Origin: Actinomycetota bacterium
GTDB lineage: Bacteria > Actinomycetota > Actinomycetes > Nanopelagicales > Nanopelagicaceae
NCBI GenBank assembly: GCA_947380835.1
Contig: CANCSL010000028.1
Span: forward strand, 1 to 15,870
Length of the DNA: 15,870 nt
Reading direction: 5' to 3'
The stretch's first letter is position 1, and every line of letters starts with the position of its first letter. Positions 5,756 to 12,059 of this stretch are shown piece by piece. The position numbers were made by a program, and so were the translations under genes. A model generated the notes under the pieces. The model was given only the letters and a program-made list of their open reading frames with translations, was not told the DNA's origin and searched no databases.

Positions 5756-6157
5756 ATGAAATCGAAGAAAATTATCTCGGCTCTTGCCATCGCTGCAGTC
5801 GCTGTGTTTGGACTTTCTGCTTGTGGGTCGTCTACTTCGGTCACAAATCTCACTTCCAATGATTTTGCGACCAAAATTGCCGATCAGAACGTGGTTGTTC
5901 TGGACGTTCGAACTCCTGCAGAGTTTTCCGCCGGCCATATCGATCGCGCAATCAACATCGACGTAGATGCCAGCACGTTTACCAGCGAAATCGCAAAATT
6001 AGATAAGAGCAAGACTTACGCAGTTTATTGCCACAGTGGACGACGCTCCGGAATCGCAACCGCTCAAATGGCCAAATCAGGCTTTAGCCACATCTTCAAT
6101 CTCACTAACGGAATGTCTGATTGGCTAGCGACCGGACATCAGATTGGGATGAACTAA
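5756..6157 (+). CDS. Rhodanese-domain lipoprotein
   Basis: The 133-aa protein starts 2 nt after the repressor stop. A signal peptide (MKSKKIISALAIAAVAVFG) ends in the lipobox LSAC, with C23 the predicted lipidated residue, followed by a short Ser/Thr linker. Residues about 32-130 form a single rhodanese domain with LDVRTPAEFSAGHI (49-62) and the active-site loop CHSGRRSG, with catalytic C92. Such domains carry sulfane sulfur on Cys as a persulfide. It should act outside the cytoplasmic membrane, unlike the rhodanese domain of the next gene, so it may handle sulfane sulfur produced or encountered at the cell surface. The length is typical for a single-domain rhodanese plus leader. Its TAA overlaps the next ATG by 1 nt (TAATG), so the two are coupled. 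Confidence 0.92.
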   Translation: MKSKKIISALAIAAVAVFGLSACGSSTSVTNLTSNDFATKIADQNVVVLDVRTPAEFSAGHIDRAINIDVDASTFTSEIAKLDKSKTYAVYCHSGRRSGIATAQMAKSGFSHIFNLTNGMSDWLATGHQIGMN

Positions 6158-7803
6158 TGAAGCGCATTGTAATTATCGGGGGAGTTGCCGGTGGTATGTC
6201 TGCAGCCACTCGAATGCGTCGCTTGGATGCATCTGCGGAAATAATCGTCCTCGAGAAAAGTGGACATGTTTCTTACGCAAATTGTGGACTTCCATACTTT
6301 GTCGGTGGTGTCATTGAAAATGAAAATGATCTTTTGCTCCAGACGCCCGAAAGCCTTCATGCCCGTTTTCGCCTCGATGTCCGAGTGCGTAGTGAGGCGT
6401 TAGCAATCGATGCAGCTCGCAATATTGTGCTGGTCAAGGATCTCAACTCGTCGGATGAATACGAACTGCATTTCGATAAGTTGGTTCTCAGCCCAGGTGC
6501 GAGCCCGATCGTCCCACCGATTCCTGGGATTGATCGTGCCTTCACCCTTCGAACCGTAGAAGATGTCGAACTCATCGTCGGTGCCGTAGATGCCGCGCCT
6601 AAAAGTGCGGTTGTCATCGGTGGCGGCTTTATCGGGGTAGAGATCGCCGAGAATCTGGTCCACCGCGGAATCAGCACCTATTTAATCGAAGCCACTCACC
6701 AGGTTTTGGCACCACTTGATCCTGAAATGGCCAGCTTTGTTCACGCCGAAATGACCATGAATAAGGTCAACTTATTTTTAGGTAGCGCAGTTATCTCAGT
6801 CACTGATGACGAAGTGATGCTCTCCGATGGCACCGCGATTCCAGCGCAATTAGTCGTTATGGCTATTGGAGTTCGACCAGATACAAAATTGGCGAAAGCG
6901 GCCGGACTTGAGATTGGTGTCCGTGGTGGGATTCAAGTGAATAATTTCCACCAGACTAGTAGTCGCGATATTTATGCAATTGGCGACGCTGCGGAAAAAA
7001 CAGATGCTTTAGATGGATCCGCAATGCTCGTGCCACTTGCCAACTTAGCCAATCGTCACGGACGAGTTGTAGCCGACCATATTGCTGGAGTCCACACCAG
7101 AGATGTTTCAACTTTTGGCACCGCTATTGTGAAGGTATTCGGATTGACCATTGCCACAACTGGTTGGAATGAGAAGCGGTTGGCAGCGGCTGGGCGTAAA
7201 TTCTTAGCTATCCATAGTCATCCCAATTCCCACGCGGGTTATTACCCGGGGGCCAAGCAAATGAGCATCAAACTCTTGGTCGACCCAAAAACTCAAGAAA
7301 TTCTAGGCGCCCAAGCGGTTGGTACCGAAGGTGTTGACAAACGAATCGATGTAATTGCCACCGCTATGCGGGGTGGACTCACAGCTCCAGAACTTGCAGA
7401 TATTGAACTGGCCTATGCGCCACCATTTGGTTCAGCAAAAGATCCAGTAAATATGCTGGGTTACATTTCCGAAAACTTGCTCTCTGGACTCGTTAAAAGT
7501 GTGCAGTGGATCGATGTTGAGCACGAAGTTTTGGCTGGCTCAGTATTGCTTGATGTCCGAAGCGCGGGCGAATTTGCAAATGGCTCCATTCCTGGCGCCA
7601 TTAACATCAACATTGATGAGCTTCGCGAACGCAAAACGGAAATCCCGCAAGGAGAGTTAATCGTTCTCTGCCAAGTGGGTCAGCGTGGTCATTCAGCGAC
7701 GCTCTTACTCAATGAAATGGGATTTAAAGCGAGAAATCTCGATGGCGGATACCGCACCTGGAGAAATTCTCCAGCCGGTCAAACAGTGTTACAAGTTCAA
7801 TAG
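6157..7803 (+). CDS. cdr: CoA-disulfide reductase/CoA-persulfide reductase-rhodanese fusion (CoADR-Rhd)
   Basis: The 548-aa protein has three parts. Residues 1 to about 320 are the FAD/NAD(P)H domains, with IVIIGGVAGGMSAATRMRR at the N-terminus, VVIGGGFIGVEIAENL (152-167), and NIYAIGDAAE-like DIYAIGDAAE (271-280). The active cysteine is C43 in YANCGLPYFVGG, at the same number as in Staphylococcus aureus CoADR. A dimerisation domain follows, with Y362/Y363 and Y420 near the expected catalytic tyrosines. Residues about 453-540 are a rhodanese domain with LLDVRSAGEF and the loop CQVGQRG (C505). Fusions of this type reduce CoA disulfide or CoA persulfide with NAD(P)H, the persulfide reaction releasing sulfide. 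A TTG 36 nt upstream is open, but the ATG overlapping the previous stop begins right at the flavin-binding motif and is preferred. It is cytoplasmic and lies in the repressor-controlled operon. Confidence 0.93.
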   Translation: MKRIVIIGGVAGGMSAATRMRRLDASAEIIVLEKSGHVSYANCGLPYFVGGVIENENDLLLQTPESLHARFRLDVRVRSEALAIDAARNIVLVKDLNSSDEYELHFDKLVLSPGASPIVPPIPGIDRAFTLRTVEDVELIVGAVDAAPKSAVVIGGGFIGVEIAENLVHRGISTYLIEATHQVLAPLDPEMASFVHAEMTMNKVNLFLGSAVISVTDDEVMLSDGTAIPAQLVVMAIGVRPDTKLAKAAGLEIGVRGGIQVNNFHQTSSRDIYAIGDAAEKTDALDGSAMLVPLANLANRHGRVVADHIAGVHTRDVSTFGTAIVKVFGLTIATTGWNEKRLAAAGRKFLAIHSHPNSHAGYYPGAKQMSIKLLVDPKTQEILGAQAVGTEGVDKRIDVIATAMRGGLTAPELADIELAYAPPFGSAKDPVNMLGYISENLLSGLVKSVQWIDVEHEVLAGSVLLDVRSAGEFANGSIPGAININIDELRERKTEIPQGELIVLCQVGQRGHSATLLLNEMGFKARNLDGGYRTWRNSPAGQTVLQVQ

Positions 7804-7822
7804 CGAATACGGAGAAATAAAA

Positions 7823-7990
7823 ATGTGCAGCAGAACAACTTGTAGAAAATGCGGCAAACCCTCTTGGAGCGGCTGCGGCAACCACATTGAGATTGCTCTC
7901 AAAGGCGTTCCAAAGTCTCAGCGATGCCAGGGTCATGCCAACGATCCAAAAGAGCCGGGAGTTTTCTCTCGTCTTTTCGGAAAGAAGTAA
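7823..7990 (+). CDS. Cys-rich miniprotein A (55 aa)
   Basis: GGAG at 7811-7814 sits 8 nt before the ATG, and the gene starts 19 nt after the CoADR stop, in the same operon. The product has five cysteines (C2, C7, C10, C18, C35) and histidines at 21 and 38, in the order MC, C-x2-CGK, WSGCGNHIE, GVP, C-x2-H. This looks like a small zinc- or other metal-binding fold, or a carrier of reactive thiols. The tail ends in an aromatic/basic VFSRLFGKK. I recognise the general pattern from unannotated actinobacterial miniproteins, but no function is known to me. The next gene is a shorter paralogue, with 21 of the first 35 residues identical and all five cysteines aligned. A longer reading of this frame begins upstream inside CoADR and is not needed. 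Confidence 0.8.
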   Translation: MCSRTTCRKCGKPSWSGCGNHIEIALKGVPKSQRCQGHANDPKEPGVFSRLFGKK

Positions 7991-7993
7991 GCC

Positions 7994-8134
7994 ATGTGTA
8001 GCCCAGCGATCTGCTCTGCTTGCGGCAAAGTGACGTGGTCTGGCTGTGGCCAGCACATTGAGTCTGCCCTTGCTGGCGTGCCCGAGGACAAGCTATGCAA
8101 ATGTGACGCCGACCTATCTGGTTGGCTGCCATAA
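7994..8134 (+). CDS. Cys-rich miniprotein B (46 aa), tandem paralogue of A
   Basis: The ATG is 3 nt after the stop of miniprotein A. The 46-aa product has cysteines at 2, 7, 10, 18, 35 and 37 and a histidine at 21. The shared layout with A is MCS, C-x2-CGK, WSGCG-x-HIE, A-L-x-GVP and C35. B has C37 where A has H38, and lacks A's basic tail, ending in DLSGWLP. This is clear tandem duplication followed by divergence. No strong ribosome binding site is visible, so translation is probably coupled to A (the end of A carries GGAAAGAAG before its stop). It is the last gene of the operon: an intrinsic terminator starts 18 nt later. The function is unknown. Confidence 0.75.
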   Translation: MCSPAICSACGKVTWSGCGQHIESALAGVPEDKLCKCDADLSGWLP

Positions 8135-8152
8135 AGAGAGTTGAACAGAAAC

Positions 8153-8184
8153 GGCTGGCCACTCAATGCGGCTAGCCTTTTTTT
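8153..8184 (+). terminator. Intrinsic terminator of the cstR operon
   Basis: GGCTGGCC (8153-8160) pairs with GGCTAGCC (8170-8177) to form an 8-bp stem with one G-U pair and a 9-nt loop, followed directly by seven T residues (8178-8184). It lies 18 nt after the last stop codon of the operon. Confidence 0.85.
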
Positions 8185-8541
8185 ATGAGTGTTACCCCCC
8201 GCATCTATTTCTTGACATAGTCAAAGATTGCGCTCTATTTGCTGAAAAAGTGAGACAGAAGTTAGAAAACTTTCCAAATGAGTGACGAACACCACCTGTA
8301 AACCCTTAAACCATCTGACATTCAAACCTGCGAGACAATTGCATCAAAACCCCTATCAGATAATGACAATTGCAATGTGACCTACGATATACAAATTTCC
8401 ATTCCGTCACGAAATCGCATGTGACACAGGGAATAACCTCACTAGTGCCAGCCCCCATCTAATCCTCCCGTTGAGAAACTCACGGTGACAGGATTTCCCC
8501 ATAAGTAGCAGATACAACTCATGGAGAGATGGGGAACGACA
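8185..8541. other. Gene-free promoter region before secreted-protein cluster
   Basis: No credible gene is seen in these 357 bases on either strand. TTGACA occurs at 8212-8217 with TATTTG at 8236-8241 (18-bp spacer), a weak promoter candidate far from the next gene. The 10-bp sequence GACAATTGCA occurs twice in direct orientation, at 8334-8343 and 8365-8374, with starts 31 bp apart (about three helical turns). It contains the palindromic centre CAATTG and could be a binding site. Several TGTGAC or GTGACA words are scattered at 8378-8490. No other structure is obvious. Confidence 0.5.
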
Positions 8542-9219
8542 ATGAAAGCAAATACCAAGGCCACAGCAGTAAAGATTTTTATCGCCTTTACGGCGCTTAC
8601 GGTGGTCAGCGCAAACGTTTCAATAGTAAACGCTGCAACTAAAACAATAGTTTGCTACAAAGGAACAGTTACTAAGAAGGTAACTGCCGCCGCACCAAAA
8701 TGCCCAACTGGCTATTCCACGACGAAGCCCGTTGTAAAAGTAACCCCTAAGCCAGCCACGACTACTGCCAAGCCAGCTGCTGCTGGTTCAACCGCATTCA
8801 GTGGGACATACAAAGGCAAGATCTCAATGCTCTGGAGCGCAAGTGACGTTCAGGCAACTTCTGTAACCGGGGCCGGTACAGGAACAATTTTAGGTCTTGA
8901 CACATTAAGTGGTTCAGGATCATCAGCACCATCTAGCCAGTGCGATTCTATTAATGGCTCTGGAACTCTTAGCGGTGGCGGAAACACATTGAAAGTCACT
9001 TTTGATACTTCATCCAAAGCATGCGGCGCTGAAGGTGCCGCACCAACGCTCGTCAATATCACCGGCACCGCGGTAATAAATGGCGGAACTGGCAAGTATG
9101 CGGGTGCCACGGGCACCTTGAAAGTAACCGGCAGTTTTGCAGTTAATTCCACAGAGGCTGGAACCAAGGAGAGCACAGCTCTTACCTTGACTCTCGTCGG
9201 AAACATCAGCACGAAGTAA
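8542..9219 (+). CDS. Secreted beta-rich protein with Cys-pair N-module
   Basis: The ATG at 8542 has GGGGA (8531-8535) upstream and directly precedes a signal peptide ending in VNA-A. An ATG at 8521 only adds seven residues and lacks a ribosome binding site. The 225-aa product has three mature parts. First is a short module TIVCYKGTVTKKVTA...PKCPTGY, with C38 and C54, which I associate with secreted proteins of aquatic actinobacteria. Next is a Pro/Thr/Lys/Ala linker (about 62-84). Last is a Gly/Ser/Thr-rich beta domain (about 86-225) with FSGTYKGKI, TGTAVINGGTGKYAGATGTLKVTGSF and a cysteine pair C134/C161. The GGTGKYAGATG part recalls repeating strands of small beta-barrel folds. There is no sorting signal. 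It is likely an exported cell-surface or extracellular protein of unknown function, and first of three such genes. Confidence 0.75.
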   Translation: MKANTKATAVKIFIAFTALTVVSANVSIVNAATKTIVCYKGTVTKKVTAAAPKCPTGYSTTKPVVKVTPKPATTTAKPAAAGSTAFSGTYKGKISMLWSASDVQATSVTGAGTGTILGLDTLSGSGSSAPSSQCDSINGSGTLSGGGNTLKVTFDTSSKACGAEGAAPTLVNITGTAVINGGTGKYAGATGTLKVTGSFAVNSTEAGTKESTALTLTLVGNISTK

Positions 9220-9262
9220 TAAGTCAGCTAACACAATGATTACAAACAAGGGAGATCGGAAT

Positions 9263-10219
9263 ATGAAAAGAATTATCTCGGGAATAGCAATTGGTGCTAT
9301 GGCACTAGTTGGTATCTCGGTAGTAGGCGGAACTGCCGCACAGGCAGCTACTCCATCCACATTGGTACTCTCCGGCGGAAGCGCAGTCTTCGGACTCGAT
9401 CCAGCCGTTATCGTGGGAACTGCCAATAACGCAGGTAAGGTTGCATTCTCTGCGGCCGGCAAAGCAATCGTTGGTTGCGAAGCTGTGGCTACCACAACAG
9501 TCGCACCATTCGTTGCTAAGTGCACCTGGTTGCCCGCAGCTTCAGGTCCAACAATCCTGACGGCTTCATTAACACCAACGGATGCAACTGCATATACCCC
9601 AATTGATTCCGTGCCATTCACCGTCAAGGTTGGCCTTCCAATTCAGGGCACTGTTTCACCTATCCATATCTCAGTAGATCAGGTTCTTGCTAGCGGTTCC
9701 ACGGGTGCTCTTGCACCTCGCTTTGGAGTTAGCTGCGCAGTATCTAGCGAATTTATCGTTGGACAGACCATCGTCTGGCGCGTCTATGCCAACAACGAGC
9801 AACTTGGTGGAGCCCCAATGGACTCTTCCAATACTGCAAAGGCTTACATCGAGGTTGCTGGTCTCAAAGATCCAATCCCAATGGCCTATGGAAACCACAG
9901 TGGCGTTGCCTTCTGGACCGCAGTCCTCAAGACCGGAGCTGCACCTCTCTACAACACCCTAGGAATCATCAACTTCAAGGTCACCATGGTTGCAAAAGAT
10001 GTAACCAGCATGAAGGTCCCAGCAACCAAGCTTGTTGCCCAACGTGATGCCTCAGGTGCTCGAGTACGCGATGCAAGTGGTGCACAAATCTACGACCGCG
10101 TTGCTTACTTCAAGACGGTTTCACTCAACCCAGCACTCAAGGGCGCAACTGCCACCTGGCAGTCCAACTGGACCGCAACATCCCAGTTGACCTTGTACGC
10201 ACTTCCAGTAGCGAAGTAA
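9263..10219 (+). CDS. Secreted Ig-like domain protein
   Basis: The ATG at 9263 follows GGGAGA (9250-9255) at 7 nt and begins a typical signal peptide with cleavage after AAQA. An upstream in-frame ATG at 9236 would put polar residues before the signal and is rejected. The 318-aa product carries a bacterial Ig-like domain at about 32-123, with VFGLDPAVIVGTANNAGKVAFSA, C72 and C87 as a probable disulfide, and LTASLTPTDATAY. A second beta-rich part (about 130-318) contains YGNHSGVAFWTAVL, a short tandem repeat RDASGARV/RDASGAQI at 261-276, and a WQSNW motif near the end. It has no membrane anchor or sorting signal. The function is unknown. It lies 43 nt after the previous gene and 108 nt before the next secreted-protein gene, so co-transcription is plausible. 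Confidence 0.78.
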   Translation: MKRIISGIAIGAMALVGISVVGGTAAQAATPSTLVLSGGSAVFGLDPAVIVGTANNAGKVAFSAAGKAIVGCEAVATTTVAPFVAKCTWLPAASGPTILTASLTPTDATAYTPIDSVPFTVKVGLPIQGTVSPIHISVDQVLASGSTGALAPRFGVSCAVSSEFIVGQTIVWRVYANNEQLGGAPMDSSNTAKAYIEVAGLKDPIPMAYGNHSGVAFWTAVLKTGAAPLYNTLGIINFKVTMVAKDVTSMKVPATKLVAQRDASGARVRDASGAQIYDRVAYFKTVSLNPALKGATATWQSNWTATSQLTLYALPVAK

Positions 10220-10240
10220 TACACGTTCCATCTCTCTCAG

Positions 10241-10270
10241 AGTTAAGGTCGCCAAACGGCGACCTTAACT
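10241..10270 (+). terminator. Perfect 13-bp hairpin between secreted-protein genes
   Basis: AGTTAAGGTCGCC (10241-10253) pairs perfectly with GGCGACCTTAACT (10258-10270) around the loop AAAC. The stem is strong, but what follows (TGGGGGATAAC) is not a T-tract, so it is not a classic intrinsic terminator. It could act as a termination, partial read-through or RNA-stability element at the 3' end of the upstream gene, or as a protein-binding site. Confidence 0.6.
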
Positions 10271-10327
10271 TGGGGGATAACAACAAATAATTTTTCGGAA
10301 AGATAATCGGAGAGAAGAGGCTTTAAA

Positions 10328-12004
10328 ATGAAAATTAGAAACAGCGCGGGAAGGCTGCTTGGTATCGCAGTAGTTGCGATCTTGCCAGTAGCGATTCTTG
10401 CCCCAGTTCGTGCAGCAGATACCAACCCGGTCGTCCCTATCAATTTAGTGGCGCCAACAGGTATTCCAAATGTTGCACCCCTACCATTCACAGGCGTGAA
10501 GTCAGCGGATTTCACCACGCCAACAACCATGGTCAACCTTGACCAAACAGCACAACAAGGTTTTTACGATGACACTTTCACCATCAGCGGCAAGGCTCTT
10601 GCAGCCAGCACGCCTTTGACTCTTACTTGGTCAACATCTGATGGCACGTGGGTGACGGATATCCAACCAAACAGCGTTAATTATCTTGGTATTAAGTACA
10701 CCAAGTACAACGTAGATATTGCAACGGTTACTACTGACGCTGCTGGAGCCTTCACATACAAAGTCAAAGTTCCTCATGATTTTGGTGGCGTTCATGACAT
10801 TTATGCAGTATCCAATGGTGTTGCCGTAGCGCATGCTGGATATCAAATTCTTCGCACTTTGACGATCTCGCCAAAGAGCGGTCCAATCGGCACCCCAATC
10901 ACTATTACTTATACAGGTCTCGGTGCCAGCCTCTACACAGGTGGCGGATCAGTTCACTGGGATAGCAGCTACGCCGGAGAAATGCATGCACTCTGGACTC
11001 GCGGAACCGGTCAAGTAGTTATCCGTGCCGCTGGTCCTATCGGAAAACATTATGTCGAAGTTAAAGATGCTTTGACCTTTGCCTATCTCAACATTTTGCA
11101 ATCGCCAGTTCCTTTTGCAAACGGTGGCATTGTTCCTTTCACAGTCACCAAAGATCCGGGTCCTCAGGCTGCTTCGGTTGTCTACCCAGCAAAAGTTGAA
11201 CCAACAGTTACTCAACGAACGACCATCAATACCGCTGGTTTGGATCCAAATACCAAGGCGGTTGCAACTCTTTCCACCACTAGCGGTCCCATTCTTACTA
11301 AGACCACAGTTAATGTTTCAGGTTTAACTACCACCGGCACCCACCAATTGGTGTGGGCAACTGTTGTTGGCAACCGCGTTAACTGCACCGGTACGTGCTG
11401 GGCTTATAGCGGAATCACATTGGGTTCTGCAGATGTCACCAATGGCAGCATCAGCAAGGAAGTTACGATTCCTGACAACCTAGGTGGATGGCACGTTATC
11501 CAGGTCAAGCAAGGTGATGTTATCGAAGCTCAAGTTCCGTTCTATGTAAAAGAAAGCATTATGCCTTTCTATGACAAGGCCGGAAAAGTCATCAGCATGG
11601 GCCTGGCCAAGGCTGATAATTCAGGGTCCGCTCAAGCCATTGCCACAGGCGGCGCCGGCACACCAACCAATAAATTCAAGGCTGGTGAAGAAATCACCAT
11701 CAGCATGAAGGGTGTTGGCTGGACTCAACTAGATAACACTTTGGCTGTTTCATACGACAATAGCTATGTTGGTTATGGTTGTGGATTTAACTCCAACGGT
11801 TACATGGTTGTTCATATCCGAGCAACAGGAGCCCCAGGAACCCACATCATCGATCTCCATCCATTGCTGTACACACAACAACCATCCTTTGCCAACACAC
11901 CTTATGGAATGGTTCCGGTTCTTTCTGCAGACCGAGATTTCCCAGGGTTGGCATTGGGTTATCAGATCCCAACCGTCCACTTCGCAATTACCATCGTTAA
12001 GTAG
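10328..12004 (+). CDS. Large secreted beta-sandwich protein with internal duplication
   Basis: The ATG at 10328 follows AGAAGAGG (10313-10320) at 7 nt. The 558-aa product starts with a signal peptide (basic MKIRNSAGR, hydrophobic core to about 28, cleavage near VRA-A). The rest is beta-rich and Thr/Gly/Val-rich, with no membrane segment or sorting signal. It contains a two-fold repeat. VPHDFGGVHDI (148-158) matches IPDNLGGWHVI (381-391). VHWDSSYAG (209-217) matches VSYDNSYVG (474-482). VVIRAAGPIGKHYVEVKDA (230-248) matches VVHIRATGAPGTHIIDLHP (494-512). C353/C357 and C485 are the only cysteines. An S-layer-like or cell-surface structural role is possible; I do not recognise a named family. 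It is probably expressed with the two secreted-protein genes upstream. Confidence 0.75.
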   Translation: MKIRNSAGRLLGIAVVAILPVAILAPVRAADTNPVVPINLVAPTGIPNVAPLPFTGVKSADFTTPTTMVNLDQTAQQGFYDDTFTISGKALAASTPLTLTWSTSDGTWVTDIQPNSVNYLGIKYTKYNVDIATVTTDAAGAFTYKVKVPHDFGGVHDIYAVSNGVAVAHAGYQILRTLTISPKSGPIGTPITITYTGLGASLYTGGGSVHWDSSYAGEMHALWTRGTGQVVIRAAGPIGKHYVEVKDALTFAYLNILQSPVPFANGGIVPFTVTKDPGPQAASVVYPAKVEPTVTQRTTINTAGLDPNTKAVATLSTTSGPILTKTTVNVSGLTTTGTHQLVWATVVGNRVNCTGTCWAYSGITLGSADVTNGSISKEVTIPDNLGGWHVIQVKQGDVIEAQVPFYVKESIMPFYDKAGKVISMGLAKADNSGSAQAIATGGAGTPTNKFKAGEEITISMKGVGWTQLDNTLAVSYDNSYVGYGCGFNSNGYMVVHIRATGAPGTHIIDLHPLLYTQQPSFANTPYGMVPVLSADRDFPGLALGYQIPTVHFAITIVK

Positions 12005-12029
12005 GCCGTGGTAACTAAGAGGTAGATAT

Positions 12030-12047
12030 TTGCTAGCTGACTAGCAA
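12030..12047. terminator. Small hairpin between convergent genes
   Basis: TTGCTAG (12030-12036) pairs with CTAGCAA (12041-12047) around the loop CTGA, in the 55-bp gap between two converging genes. No T-tract follows on either strand, so its role as a bidirectional terminator is only a suggestion. Confidence 0.35.
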
Positions 12048-12059
12048 GAACGCAAGGAG

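Noticed and set aside
5486..5938. 150-aa minus-strand open frame over the repressor and rhodanese genes
   Set aside because: It is antisense to two clearly recognised genes and has no motif of its own.
9592..9602. ATATACCCC resembling half of the operator
   Set aside because: Only a half-site, within the coding sequence of a secreted protein, with no matching G-tract.
9010..9627. 205-aa minus-strand open frame, and a 120-aa frame at 8850-9212
   Set aside because: They lie across two secreted-protein genes with signal peptides and good ribosome binding sites on the plus strand, and have shadow-like composition without recognisable motifs.
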